Below are positions 28,271 to 37,362 of a stretch of DNA of 64,000 bases, in pieces. This stretch comes from AWTP1-13 sp963814055 (GTDB taxonomy: Bacteria; Pseudomonadota; Alphaproteobacteria; Rhizobiales; Hyphomicrobiaceae). The position numbers were made by a program, and so were the translations under genes. The stretch covers positions 62,001 through 126,000 of the forward strand of contig CAWFBJ010000001.1 in NCBI GenBank assembly GCA_963814055.1. The letters are read 5' to 3'. Every line of letters begins with the position of its first letter. Within the stretch, counting starts at the first letter, position 1. The notes under the pieces were generated by a model, which had not been told where the DNA came from, did no database searches, and saw only the letters and a program-made list of their open reading frames with translations.

Positions 28271-29792
28271 GCCGGCGCACCGGTTGTACAGCAGCGCGTG
28301 CAGGAACCGCCGGCAGCGCCTCCATGACGCGCGATGGCGGGAATACCGCGATGGCTTCAGTACCTTGGCGCAGTGTCGACAATAGCTGGAATTCGCCTCC
28401 ATGCATCGAAAGCAGGCCCTGCACGATCGGTAAGCCCAGGCCGGTGCCTTGTTCCGCGCTCTTGATCGCGATCGAGCCCTGGCCGAAGGCCGATAGTACG
28501 ATCGGGATCTCGTCTTCGGGGATACCGGGGCCGTTGTCCTTGACCGAAACGTACTGACCGCCTCCTGCGGTCCAGCCGACGCGTACGAGGATTTCGCCGC
28601 CGCTTCCCGTGAATTTTACGGCGTTGGAAAGCAGGTTTAAAACAATTTGACGGACGGCCCGCGTATCTGCGAATAGACGCGGCATCCCGATTTCGAACTG
28701 CCGCACGAGGCGGATGTTCTTGTTGCGGGCCTTGAGTTCCATCATACGGCAGCACTCTTCAACCGTGTCGAGGATGACCATAGGCTCCTCGTTCAACTGA
28801 TAGCGGCCTGCCTCGATCCGGGAGAGGTCAAGGATCTCGTTAATCACATCGAGGAGGTGCTGGCCCGAACCATGAATGTCGCGGGCATAGTCGCGATAGG
28901 TCGGATTGTTCAGTGAGCCTAGCACCTCACTCGCCATCACCTCGGAAAAGCCCAGAATGGCGTTGAGCGGGGTGCGTAGTTCATGGCTCATCGAAGCGAG
29001 AAAGCGCGACTTTGCAAGGTTTGCCTCTTCGGCTCTCCAGCGGGCTTCGTCCGATATCGACCTGGCGGTTTCGACTTCAGCGAGGAGGGCGTCCATCTCG
29101 CGTCGAAATGAAATCAGCATGATCGCTGACTTGTTCATATTGCCGGCGACATAAGAGAAGAAGGGCAAGGACAGGACGAGCAGGGCAGCCATTATGCTTT
29201 CCGCCGACGGGGAAAGCGCCGGCCCGGCGAACGCATAGACGGCGACCGGGAGGATAAACGTTACGATAAGCGCGCCGCTCAAGGCGGAACCGATAAGCGC
29301 GGTTGCGGCGATGGCTATCAAAAGCGCGACTGCCTTGATCACCGAAAACTGGCTTGCGTCACATCGCTCGCATTGCAGCAGGGCAAAATAGGTCCAGCCG
29401 ATCCCACAAAAAAAATGCCCCAGCAGGAGATAACCGCGTGCGGAAACGGTTGTGATGTTCGCAACATCCATCTTCTTGATTCGAAGCGCGATCGCGAACA
29501 GGACTGCATAGCCGGTCACGGTGATGAGCGACCAAATCATGATATGTGTACGCGTTCCTGCGAGCATTGCCGCCGTCGAAATCAACAGCACCAGCAGAGG
29601 AATAGCGGTCGCGCTATTGATCACCGCCTGAGCGTGAAGCTTCAGCAGCTCACGGTCGAGCGTTGGGTTGCCTGCCTGCTGGGAAAGACGATCGCGAGTT
29701 TTGCGCACAGCCTTCGACACGTCGTTGTTGCGACGCGGCTTCCGGCGGTCCACTATGAATTTATCCGCCGTGTTCGATTGTTGCAGCGGCAT
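28257..29792 (-). CDS. Membrane sensor histidine kinase
   Basis: The 511-residue product has about six N-terminal membrane helices (residues about 55-220), a short coiled linker (MDALLAEVETARSISDEARWRAEEA), then HisKA and HATPase domains. The phospho-accepting His is in FLASMSHELRTPLNAILGF (about residue 271). The ATP-binding boxes are LNLLSNAVKF (N), DNGPGIP (G1) and GTGLGLPIV (G2). It has no PAS or HAMP domain that I can identify, and no response regulator gene lies next to it, so it is an orphan kinase. Its stop region overlaps cobT by 14 bp. Confidence 0.9.
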   Translation of the reverse strand: MPLQQSNTADKFIVDRRKPRRNNDVSKAVRKTRDRLSQQAGNPTLDRELLKLHAQAVINSATAIPLLVLLISTAAMLAGTRTHIMIWSLITVTGYAVLFAIALRIKKMDVANITTVSARGYLLLGHFFCGIGWTYFALLQCERCDASQFSVIKAVALLIAIAATALIGSALSGALIVTFILPVAVYAFAGPALSPSAESIMAALLVLSLPFFSYVAGNMNKSAIMLISFRREMDALLAEVETARSISDEARWRAEEANLAKSRFLASMSHELRTPLNAILGFSEVMASEVLGSLNNPTYRDYARDIHGSGQHLLDVINEILDLSRIEAGRYQLNEEPMVILDTVEECCRMMELKARNKNIRLVRQFEIGMPRLFADTRAVRQIVLNLLSNAVKFTGSGGEILVRVGWTAGGGQYVSVKDNGPGIPEDEIPIVLSAFGQGSIAIKSAEQGTGLGLPIVQGLLSMHGGEFQLLSTLRQGTEAIAVFPPSRVMEALPAVPARAAVQPVRRLRAV

Positions 29793-29864
29793 GGATTTTC
29801 TATTCTGGCGCGTATCAAATATTAGCGCAGGCTAGTTTGTAATGATTAAGAGTCCCTTCCGCGG

Positions 29865-30482
29865 ATGATCCGATCCTGGTCTGGTAGATATCGGCGCGGT
29901 TACGCACGTCCTGAACGCAGCCTGTTCCGAAAATTCCTCGATATTGGGCTGGCCATGGCTATCTTTGGGCTCTTGCTGCTGATTTCGGCGCGGCTCGATC
30001 GCGTCGAAGTTCAGTTGCCAACGGCAGCTGCAATCGTCAACGACGGCGATTCGCTGACACTCGGCGCCCAGCGCATCCGGCTGCGTGGTATCGACGCGCC
30101 GGAATATGCCCAAACCTGCGTCAAAAACGGCGAAAACTATGCCTGTGGGCGGCGCTCGCGTGAGGCTTTGGCCAAACTCATCGGCGGAAAATCCGTCTCG
30201 TGTTCAGGATGGGAACATGACCGCTACGGCCGCCTGCTGGCCGAATGCACGGCCGCCGGGGTGAATCTCAATCGGATGCAGGTCACGAGTGGCTGGGCAG
30301 TTGCTTACGGCGACTACCTTGAAGAAGAAGCTCAGGCTCGTCAGAAAAAGCTGGGCTTGTGGGCAGGACCGTTTGATCGCCCCCGCGACTGGCGGGACAG
30401 CCACGGGGGGCTCGCGGAAAACGAACACCGGCTCAAAGGCAGTATCATTGACTGGATCCGCCGCGTCATCGGCTTTTCCTGA
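29865..30482 (+). CDS. Thermonuclease (SNase-like) family protein, membrane-anchored
   Basis: The 205-residue product has an N-terminal membrane anchor (AMAIFGLLLLISARL, about residues 30-44) and a staphylococcal-nuclease-like OB-fold. The catalytic landmarks are visible: VNDGDSLTLGAQRIRLRGIDAPEY and HDRYGRLLAEC. Bacterial proteins of this type are predicted extracytoplasmic nucleases, but many have no tested activity. The start is ATG, and the ribosome site is not strong. A GST gene follows after about 40 bp. Confidence 0.86.
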   Translation: MIRSWSGRYRRGYARPERSLFRKFLDIGLAMAIFGLLLLISARLDRVEVQLPTAAAIVNDGDSLTLGAQRIRLRGIDAPEYAQTCVKNGENYACGRRSREALAKLIGGKSVSCSGWEHDRYGRLLAECTAAGVNLNRMQVTSGWAVAYGDYLEEEAQARQKKLGLWAGPFDRPRDWRDSHGGLAENEHRLKGSIIDWIRRVIGFS

Positions 30483-30524
30483 TTGAGCACATCTGCCACA
30501 AGAATGGAAAATCGGAGGAACGGT

Positions 30525-31136
30525 ATGAAGCTTTTCGATGGCGGCCGAGCGCCTAATCCGCGCCGCGTGCGGGTCTTTCTGGCGGAAAAGGGCATCGAGA
30601 TACCCAGGGTTTCAATCGATATGGGCGCCATGGAGCACCGGCAAGGGGAGGTTGCGTCCCGCAATCCACTCCGCCGCCTCCCTGTGCTTGAGTTGGACGA
30701 CGGCACGATCATTACTGAATTGATCGCGATTTGCCGATATTTCGAGGAGTTGCATCCCGAACCCGCTTTGTTCGGAACGGGCGCTCTGGGCAAGGCGTTG
30801 GTTGAGATGTGGCAGCGCCGCATTGAGCTGAACCTGTTCTTTAGCGTCGGACAAGCATTCCGCCACATCCATCCTGCTATGAAAGAGATGGAAGTGCCGC
30901 AGGTTCCGCAATGGGGTGAGGCGAACAAACCGAAGGTGATCGAGTTTCTGCAACTTCTCGACAATGAACTTGCAAACCGCGAATTTGCGGCTGGAGATAC
31001 CTATTCCATCGCTGACATTACGGGTCTGATCGCGATCGATTTCATGAAGCCGGCGCGCATTCAGGTGCCCGCAGAGTTGGTCAATGTGATCCGCTGGCAC
31101 ACGGCATTGCGCGCTCGTCCAAGCGCGGACGCATAA
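30525..31136 (+). CDS. Glutathione S-transferase family protein
   Basis: The 203-residue protein has a thioredoxin-like N-domain (KLFDGGRAPNPRRVRVFLAEKGI, RRLPVLELDDGTIITELIAICRYFEE) and an all-helical C-domain (YSIADITGLIAIDFMKPARI). The EL pair after the TII strand corresponds to the usual glutathione-contacting [ST]-rich turn, with Glu-Leu here. The ATG at 30525 follows CGGAGGAACGG; an in-frame TTG at 30483 is rejected. Rhizobial genomes carry many GSTs and the substrate is unknown. Confidence 0.88.
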   Translation: MKLFDGGRAPNPRRVRVFLAEKGIEIPRVSIDMGAMEHRQGEVASRNPLRRLPVLELDDGTIITELIAICRYFEELHPEPALFGTGALGKALVEMWQRRIELNLFFSVGQAFRHIHPAMKEMEVPQVPQWGEANKPKVIEFLQLLDNELANREFAAGDTYSIADITGLIAIDFMKPARIQVPAELVNVIRWHTALRARPSADA

Positions 31137-31225
31137 ACGCTATCAGCAAAACGTTGGTGGCAAGCCCATAGTGAACAATAGACCGGCCTCGAACCAGCAT
31201 TGTGAAGGCAACCCGCCACCATTCC

Positions 31226-31879
31226 ATGAGCCCCGAACTTAAGGACCTTACCGAGAGAATTCGTGCTTGCCGGATCTGTCGCGATAATCCACTCGGCAAG
31301 CCGATGCCGCATGAACCGCGTCCGGTGCTGACGGCGTCGTCGAACGCGCGGATTCTGATTGCGGGACAAGCGCCGGGCACCAAAGTCCACGCTACGGGTA
31401 TGCCGTTCAACGACGCCTCTGGAGACCGGCTCCGGGATTGGCTGGAAGTCAGCCGGGACGAGTTTTACGATCCTGACCTGTTTGCGATCGCCCCCATGGG
31501 CTTCTGCTTTCCGGGCCAGGACGCCAAGGGCGGGGACTTGCCGCCGCGCAGGGAATGCGCCGCCGCATGGCGGGTGCCTCTCATGGCCTTGATGCCTCAG
31601 ATCGACCTCGTGCTCACCGTCGGCATCTACGCGCAAACGTGGCACCTTGGACAACTGCGTAAGTTAACACTTACCGATACGGTTAGAGATTGGCGGCGAA
31701 TCTATGCGGAGACTTCTGCGCCGAAGGTTCTTGCCCTTCCGCATCCCTCTTGGCGCAACACAGGTTGGCTGAAGCGCAATCCATGGTTTGAAACGGAATT
31801 GCTGCCTTTCCTGAAAGCAGAGGTCCGGCGCCATCTGCATCCGGAATCGGACAAACACACCGCTACCGCCACCTCGTGA
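31226..31879 (+). CDS. Uracil-DNA glycosylase family protein
   Basis: The product (about 217 residues) matches the UDG-superfamily group with motif I ILIAGQAPGTKVHATGMPF and motif II LALPHPSWRN. The N-terminal TERIRACRICRDNPLG segment has the cysteines found in this branch. Because the catalytic motif differs from classical family 1 UNG, activity on uracil in DNA is plausible but not certain. An upstream in-frame GTG at 31202 exists. Neither start has a good ribosome site. The gene stands 63 bp before the lrp-type regulator. Confidence 0.82.
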   Translation: MSPELKDLTERIRACRICRDNPLGKPMPHEPRPVLTASSNARILIAGQAPGTKVHATGMPFNDASGDRLRDWLEVSRDEFYDPDLFAIAPMGFCFPGQDAKGGDLPPRRECAAAWRVPLMALMPQIDLVLTVGIYAQTWHLGQLRKLTLTDTVRDWRRIYAETSAPKVLALPHPSWRNTGWLKRNPWFETELLPFLKAEVRRHLHPESDKHTATATS

Positions 31880-31942
31880 ATTTGTGCTTGCGGCATTCCT
31901 TTTTCCCAGTCAAAATAGCATACCATTCTACTGGAGCCCCAT

Positions 31943-32434
31943 ATGGACCGTCTTGACCGAAAAATTTTGCGCCTTCTACAGGAAGACGCTACGCTGGCCG
32001 TTGCGGACATCGCCAAGAAAGTCGGGCTCTCGACGACACCTTGCTGGAGGCGTATCCAGAAACTCGAGGAAGAAGGCGTCATCAAGCGGCGTGTGGCGTT
32101 GCTCGATCCGGAGCGGATCAACACGCGCGTGACTGTATTTGTGTCGGTCCGGACGAACTCACATAGCCTCGAATGGCTGCGCCGCTTCTCCGAAGTTATT
32201 CAGGAGTTCCCGGAAGTTATTGAATTCTATCGCATGAGCGGCGATATTGATTATTTGCTGCGGGTCGTCGTGCCTGACATTGCCGCCTACGATGCCTTCT
32301 ACAAGCGGCTCATCGCCAAGATCGAAATCCGCGATGTGTCGTCGGCTTTCGCGATGGAGCAGATCAAATACACGACCCAACTGCCTCTGGATTACATGGT
32401 GCTCGACAAAGAGACGGCATCCTCGGCGGCCTAA
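31943..32434 (+). CDS. Lrp/AsnC family transcriptional regulator
   Basis: This 163-residue protein has an N-terminal winged-helix (LDRKILRLLQEDATLAVADIAKKVGL, recognition helix STTPCWRRIQKLEE) and a C-terminal RAM/AsnC ligand domain (PEVIEFYRMSGDIDYLLRVVV). Such regulators respond to amino acids or related ligands and often control neighbouring genes. The neighbours here do not point to an obvious target. The 63-bp upstream region is short for a self-regulated promoter but possible. Confidence 0.92.
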   Translation: MDRLDRKILRLLQEDATLAVADIAKKVGLSTTPCWRRIQKLEEEGVIKRRVALLDPERINTRVTVFVSVRTNSHSLEWLRRFSEVIQEFPEVIEFYRMSGDIDYLLRVVVPDIAAYDAFYKRLIAKIEIRDVSSAFAMEQIKYTTQLPLDYMVLDKETASSAA

Positions 32435-32501
32435 GCATATGCTGAACCGACAGACGCTGGTCAGCGGCCAACTGATCGGGACCGATAGTGACCGACAGGC
32501 G

Positions 32502-33228
32502 TCAGCGGCTCCGCTCGGCTTTCTTGGCTGTTTTGGCGGCCAACCGCTCAAGTTGCTTTGGTTCGGTCAGTTCCTTCGCCGCGTCCCGGCCGATCCAGCG
32601 CTCGCTTTTGTCAGCCGAGGCGGCAAGCCTCTCGGCCAGAGCGAGCGCAGGGCCGCGCAGAGCCGTAGAGCGTTTTCCAATCTGCCTCAGCGCCCAGTTG
32701 ACGGCCTTTTTGACGAAGTTGCGACTGTCTTTGGCGTGTTCCTCGACAAGGCCCAGCCATTGAACGAAGGTTTCATCTGGCTCCTTTTTGAGGTGAACCG
32801 CGGCCCGTGCCATCATGGCAAAGCTGGTTCTGCGCACGAATTCGCGCTCGTCAGCGGCGAATACCGGAACCAGTTCCGTGGCGAGACCTGCGTTGCAAAA
32901 GAGGTCGGCGGCATGATCGACGATTTCCCAGGAGTCGAACGCGGCAGCGTAGCCTTCAGCCTGGGTGCGCGTCACTTTTTTGGGCTCATCCGTGAAAAGC
33001 GAAAGCAGCCTGGCTTCGCGTATGCCGGTCTCCCAAAGCGCCAAAGCCCGACACATGGTCGCGCTTCAGCGCCCGCCCGAGCGGCCGTAGAACGGCGTTC
33101 GGCACACCGAGCGCTGCTTCGGTACGGATGCCGAAGCGAGCCATTCCGGCACGATTCTCTTCGGAACCGAGCAATCTTAGATGCGCGACGACTTGATCGG
33201 CATTCCACGCGGGCGAGGGGGCAGACAT
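32502..33228 (-). CDS. DNA alkylation repair (AlkD-like HEAT) protein (one frameshift)
   Basis: The first part starts at ATG 33228 (MSAPSPAWNADQVVAHLRLLGSEENRAGMARFG) and runs through VLRPLGRALKRDH. The second, in another frame, continues ALALWETGIREARLLSLFTDEP and keeps the helical repeat pattern of the DNA-7-alkylguanine glycosylase AlkD/AlkC fold, with WEIVDHAADLF and NFVKKAVNWALRQIGKRS. One extra base at about 33045-33055 separates them. Repaired length is about 241 residues, normal for the family. Function is assigned by family only. Confidence 0.85.
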
Positions 33229-33238
33229 CGCTGGAGTT

Positions 33239-34108
33239 CTATTTTTCCAGACGCGCCAGGAGAGACGACGTATCCCAGCGATTTCCACCCATCGCCTGAA
33301 CATCTTTGTAGAACTGATCGACCAACGCGGTGACGGGAAGGCGTGCACCGTTGCGATCAGCTTCCGCAAGGCAGATGCCCAGATCCTTGCGCATCCAATC
33401 CACGGCAAACCCGAAATCGTACTTGCCCGCAGTCATCGTTCTGTGACGGTTTTCCATTTGCCAGGATCCCGCCGCTCCCTTGGAAATGACGTCGATGACC
33501 TTTTCGATCTCAAGCCCGGCCCTCCTGCAAAAATGGATGCCCTCGGCAAGGCCCTGAACCAGGCCGGCAATGCAGATCTGGTTGACCATTTTCGTTAGCT
33601 GGCCGGCGCCGGAGGGCCCCATGAGGCCAACCATGCGTGCATATGCGTCGATCACAGGCCTGGCACGCTCAAAGGCTGCCTGATCGCCTCCGACCATGAC
33701 GGTAAGGATGCCGTTTTCCGCGCCGGCCTGACCTCCCGAGACAGGCGCATCGAGAAATTCGAAGCCACACTTCGACGCCTGTTCCGCCAATTCGCGGGCA
33801 ACCTCTGCCGAGGCCGTCGTATTGTCGATGAAGACCGCGCCCTTCTTCATCGCGTGAAACGCGCCGTCCGGACCCGTGGTGACTTGGCGCAGATCGTCGT
33901 CATTACCAACGCAGCAGAAAACGAAATTCCGACCCTGAGCAGCTTCGGCGGGTGTCGCGGCGAGTGCACCGCCGTGTTCGGAAACCCATTTTTCAGCTTT
34001 GGCCCTCGTGCGGTTGTAGACAGTCACTTCGTGACCACCGCGGTTCTTCAGGTGCCCTGCCATCGGATAGCCCATCACGCCAAGACCAAGGAATGCTACC
34101 GAAGCCAT
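33239..34108 (-). CDS. 3-hydroxyisobutyrate dehydrogenase family NAD(P) oxidoreductase
   Basis: This 289-residue beta-hydroxyacid dehydrogenase has an N-terminal Rossmann signature (VAFLGLGVMGYPMAGHL), the substrate motif DAPVSGGQAGAENG, and the catalytic-lysine helix GQLTKMVNQICIAGLVQGLAEG. The ATG at 34108 follows GGAG; an open frame reaches 34180 but adds no conserved residues. Possible substrates are 3-hydroxyisobutyrate, tartronate semialdehyde or succinic semialdehyde. It lies just after the DNA repair gene start and is followed upstream by an amino-acid ABC permease on the same strand. Confidence 0.88.
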   Translation of the reverse strand: MASVAFLGLGVMGYPMAGHLKNRGGHEVTVYNRTRAKAEKWVSEHGGALAATPAEAAQGRNFVFCCVGNDDDLRQVTTGPDGAFHAMKKGAVFIDNTTASAEVARELAEQASKCGFEFLDAPVSGGQAGAENGILTVMVGGDQAAFERARPVIDAYARMVGLMGPSGAGQLTKMVNQICIAGLVQGLAEGIHFCRRAGLEIEKVIDVISKGAAGSWQMENRHRTMTAGKYDFGFAVDWMRKDLGICLAEADRNGARLPVTALVDQFYKDVQAMGGNRWDTSSLLARLEK

Positions 34109-34232
34109 GTTTTGCTCCTGAGTTATGTGATTGCGCCAACCCGCCGCAGGTCCTCGACGAGACGCCCCGCGCATCCGCAAGGGGTCAGGTCTATGCGTTA
34201 GAGTGAATTCGTCAAGGCCGAGCGGACCTTGA

Positions 34233-35066
34233 TCAACGTTTCAAGTGACGGGTGATGCCACGCTCAATCCATTCGATGGCGTTCCTGAGCGTTTCAACCA
34301 GTGCCAGATAAATGAGCGCGGCCCAAAGATAGGTCTGGAAATCGAAGCTGCGGGAATAGGCGCGACTGGTTTCCCCCATCAGGTCGTAGACCGTAATGAT
34401 TGCCACGATCGCAGACCCTTTGATCATCAGAATGATCTCATTTCCGTAGGGCCGGAGCGCGACGATCAGGGCCTGCGGCAGGATAATCTTCCAAAGTGTT
34501 TGCAGTTTGGAAAGCCCAAGAGACGCGGCGCCTTCCCATTGACCCTTCGGAACGCTTTGTATCGCTCCGCGCAGAATCTCGGCCTGATACGCCGCCGTAT
34601 TGAGGGAAAAGGTGAAAATTGCGCAGTACCATGCGTCACGGAAAAAACTCCAGAGGCCGATCGCTTCGAGCTGCGGCCGGAACTGCCCGAGACCGTAGTA
34701 GACCAGGAAGGTCTGCGCGATCAGCGGCGTGCCCCGGAAGAAATACACGTAAGCGTATGCCAATCCGGACAGGATAGGGTTTCGAGACATTCGGGCATAG
34801 GCAATCGGCGCCGACAGTATGGCTCCAAGCACGATCGAACTGCCGACCAGGCTCAGTGTCACGCGGAGGCCGGAAAGATATTTGGAGGTGTAACGCGAGT
34901 AGAGATCGGGGTTCCACGCCAACAGGATGTAGACGGCAAGGGCGATACCCAAAGCCGCCCAAAGGACAAGCAGCGCCACTCCGGCGATCCGCTCGCCGGA
35001 CCAGTGGGACGCTGATGATGGAGGCAGATCGAGATCTGCTTTTTGGCTGATCGTGCCAGTGCTCAT
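34233..35066 (-). CDS. Polar amino-acid ABC transporter permease (HisM-like)
   Basis: The 277-residue integral membrane protein has a conserved His/Glu/Gln/opine permease region (LRVTLSLVGSSIVLGAILS; QAEILRGAIQSVPKGQWEGAASLGLSKLQTLWKIILPQAL, the EAA loop). An additional N-terminal helix precedes the core. It overlaps the second permease gene by 4 bp (ATGA). It probably forms a heterodimer with that HisQ-like permease. No ATP-binding gene is adjacent on either side. Confidence 0.9.
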   Translation of the reverse strand: MSTGTISQKADLDLPPSSASHWSGERIAGVALLVLWAALGIALAVYILLAWNPDLYSRYTSKYLSGLRVTLSLVGSSIVLGAILSAPIAYARMSRNPILSGLAYAYVYFFRGTPLIAQTFLVYYGLGQFRPQLEAIGLWSFFRDAWYCAIFTFSLNTAAYQAEILRGAIQSVPKGQWEGAASLGLSKLQTLWKIILPQALIVALRPYGNEIILMIKGSAIVAIITVYDLMGETSRAYSRSFDFQTYLWAALIYLALVETLRNAIEWIERGITRHLKR

Positions 35067-35773
35067 CGGTTGAACTCGGCCTTTCCTGCCCAACGTTCGA
35101 TGGCCGCGAAGGCGAAGGAGGATAGTATGGCCAGCAGCAGATAGAGCAGGCAGGCAATGCCGAAGAAGAGGAATGCTTCTTTGGTGACGCGGGCCGCAAC
35201 TCCTGTCTGCCGCAGTATGTCGGAAAGACCAACAACTGACACTAGTGCCGTATCTTTCAGCAGGATCAGCCAGAGATTGGAGAGGCCAGGCAGGGCAATG
35301 CGGATCAGCTGCGGCAGGATAATCAGACGCATGGTCTGGGTCTTCGAAAGCCCGACCGCGTACCCGCCTTCATACTGGCCATTCGGAACGGCCCGGAATG
35401 CCGACAGAAATACCTCGCTAGCGTAGGAGGAGAAAACCACGCCAAGCGCAATCATCCCCGCGGCGAAGCTATTGATTTCGATGTTGGCATCAGGATTGAA
35501 AAGGTGCACGGCCAGTTGGATGCCGATCTGCGCGCCATAATACACGAGGAAGAGCGTCAAAAGCTCTGGCAGACCCCGGAAAATCGTTGTGTAGATGTCT
35601 GCAGCGAGCCTCAGTGGCCGTTCTTTGGATTGTTTGGCGAGAGCAATCAGAAAGCCGGCAACAAGACCAAAAGGCAACGTTGCCAGCGCAAGCGACAATG
35701 TTACCAAAACACCGCGCGCGATATCGTCGCCCCACCCCTCGGGCCCGAAACTGATCAGGGTCCAGACGTCCAT
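35063..35773 (-). CDS. Polar amino-acid ABC transporter permease (HisQ-like)
   Basis: The 236-residue permease has five or so helices and the EAA loop ASEVFLSAFRAVPNGQYEGGYAVGLSKTQTMRLIILPQLI. It is closely related to HisQ/OccQ and sits between the substrate-binding-protein gene and the HisM-like permease gene, in the order typical for Lys/Arg/Orn importers. The start is ATG at 35773. About 95 bp separate it from the binding-protein stop. Confidence 0.9.
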   Translation of the reverse strand: MDVWTLISFGPEGWGDDIARGVLVTLSLALATLPFGLVAGFLIALAKQSKERPLRLAADIYTTIFRGLPELLTLFLVYYGAQIGIQLAVHLFNPDANIEINSFAAGMIALGVVFSSYASEVFLSAFRAVPNGQYEGGYAVGLSKTQTMRLIILPQLIRIALPGLSNLWLILLKDTALVSVVGLSDILRQTGVAARVTKEAFLFFGIACLLYLLLAILSSFAFAAIERWAGKAEFNR

Positions 35774-35868
35774 GCGCTAGGCCAATTTTTCGCGATTGTT
35801 TTGCATTCGCTCTACGCGGACGGCGGCCTTAGAGTTGCCGCCATCCGCCGGAGCTCAGCAGCCGACGC

Positions 35869-36660
35869 TCAGGACGGTTCGGCGCCGTACGCGTCAAAGT
35901 CGAAGTATTTGTCGTTAATTTCCTTGTATTTGCCGTTTGCGCGAATGGCCTTGATCGCGGCGTTGAACTTCTCGCGCAGTTCGTTCTCGCCCTTACGGAT
36001 CGCAATGCCCGCACCTGGCCCATGGATCTCGGCGACTGGTGTAACCGTCCCGGCGATCTTGCAGCAAGCCCCTTGTTCGGTCTTCAGCCAATCCTGAAGG
36101 ACAATGATGTCGTCATTGACGGCATCGAGCCGGCCATTTGCTATGTCGAGCTTGTACTCGTCGGAGGTGGGGTAGAGTTTGACCTCACTGTCGGTATAGG
36201 TCGCCTCGGAATAGTTCGAGTGGGTGGTTGAGCCCTGAACGCCGATCGTCTTGCCGGCGAGATCTTCCTTGCTCGCGCCCTTGATTTCCGAATCCTTCGG
36301 CACGGCGACCGCAGGAGGCGTGTTGTAATACTTGTCGGTGAAATCGACCTTCTGCTTGCGTTCGTCGGTGATCGACATCGACGCGATGATCGCATCAAAC
36401 TTGCCAGCCTGGAGCGCGGGAATAATGCCATCCCAGTCCTGGGTGACGAATTCACACTTGGCCTTCATTTCTTCGCAAAGCGCTTTGGCGATGTCGATGT
36501 CGAAGCCTTCGAGCTTTCCGTCCGCCGTGAGATTGTTGAAAGGCGGATAGGCTCCTTCAGTGCCGATTTTCAATGTCAGCTCTTGTGCCTGGACCGCGCC
36601 CAACGACAGGGCAAGTGCGGCAGCCGAAGCGGCCAACATCATACGCATTCGAATTCCCAT
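35869..36660 (-). CDS. Lys/Arg/Orn-type ABC transporter substrate-binding protein
   Basis: A 263-residue periplasmic protein of the SBP_bac_3 family: a signal peptide (MRMMLAASAAALALSLGAVQAQ), lobe I with IGTEGAYPPFNNLTADGKLEGFDIDIAKALCEE, the hinge region DFTDKYYNTPPAVAV, and GVQGSTTHSNYSEA, typical of HisJ/ArgT-like basic amino-acid binders. It leads a three-gene set with two permeases. The window lacks an ATPase, so the set must use a subunit encoded elsewhere. Substrate is inferred from family resemblance. Confidence 0.9.
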   Translation of the reverse strand: MGIRMRMMLAASAAALALSLGAVQAQELTLKIGTEGAYPPFNNLTADGKLEGFDIDIAKALCEEMKAKCEFVTQDWDGIIPALQAGKFDAIIASMSITDERKQKVDFTDKYYNTPPAVAVPKDSEIKGASKEDLAGKTIGVQGSTTHSNYSEATYTDSEVKLYPTSDEYKLDIANGRLDAVNDDIIVLQDWLKTEQGACCKIAGTVTPVAEIHGPGAGIAIRKGENELREKFNAAIKAIRANGKYKEINDKYFDFDAYGAEPS

Positions 36661-36818
36661 TCAAGTTCCTCTCTGTTACCACTGCCGCGGATTTTTCTAT
36701 GCGACTTGAGAGAGCCCGACGCCCGAGCCTCCGCCGGCTGGATACTCCCACTGTTTTTAATCAAAAAGCAATCTCAAAACGGTACTTGCAAAGGGAAGAA
36801 ACCCTTTTTCACCAGCTA

Positions 36819-36833
36819 CTTCCGTAACGGAAG
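36819..36833. promoter_or_regulatory. Inverted repeat CTTCCG-TAA-CGGAAG between mobB and the ABC genes
   Basis: Perfect 6-bp arms around TAA lie about 160 bp upstream of the amino-acid binding-protein gene and just beyond the mobB stop. Eight bases on is the 10-bp palindrome GTAACGTTAC (36841-36850), which overlaps the mobB stop codon. The two could form operator sites for the ABC genes. No regulator is known. Confidence 0.35.
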
Positions 36834-36846
36834 CTCATCCGTAACG

Positions 36847-37362
36847 TTACGTCAGCCCGACCGCCTGCTCAACGAATCCGGCAATGGCAGCGATGTCGTT
36901 GAGATCGAAAACCGGCACCGTTTCCCCGCCGACAGGATGGTCCGCAGCTATCGCCACGATGTTCGGATCGCTTGCCGATAAAGGCGTCCGATCCTTCGCT
37001 TCGACACGGCGCGCCTCGATCTTCTTGTGGTTCTCACGCTTATAGCCTTCCACCAGCACAATGTCGCAAGGCGACATCCGGGCAAGCATGGTTTCGAGCA
37101 AAGGCTCGTTGTCGCCCCGCAGTTCGTGCATGAGCGCCCAGCGCCGATCGGAGACGATCGCCACTTCAGTCGCGCCTGCAAGGCGGTGACGGAAACTGTC
37201 CGTACCTTCCTTGTCGATATCGAAATCATGATGAGCGTGCTTGACGGTAGCAACGCGCCAGCCTCGGCTGGTCAGTTCCGCGATCAGCCGTTCCGTGAGC
37301 GTTGTCTTGCCAGAATTTTTCCAGCCGGTGATGCCGAAGACGCGTCCTGTCATTGTCGCCAT
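36847..37362 (-). CDS. mobB: Molybdopterin-guanine dinucleotide biosynthesis adaptor MobB
   Basis: This 171-residue P-loop GTPase has Walker A GWKNSGKTTL near the N-terminus, a VKHAHHDFDIDKEGTDSFRH switch region and DIVLVEGYKRENHKKIE. MobB helps MobA attach GMP to molybdopterin. It overlaps the end of mobA by 13 bp and is the last gene of moaA-eamA-mobA-mobB. Its own frame is intact, in contrast to mobA next to it. Confidence 0.93.
   Translation of the reverse strand: MATMTGRVFGITGWKNSGKTTLTERLIAELTSRGWRVATVKHAHHDFDIDKEGTDSFRHRLAGATEVAIVSDRRWALMHELRGDNEPLLETMLARMSPCDIVLVEGYKRENHKKIEARRVEAKDRTPLSASDPNIVAIAADHPVGGETVPVFDLNDIAAIAGFVEQAVGLT

Noticed and set aside
36790..36807. Hairpin AAAGGG/CCCTTT near the mobB end as a terminator
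   Set aside because: The 6-bp stem is weak and a T-run follows it only on the strand opposite to mobB.
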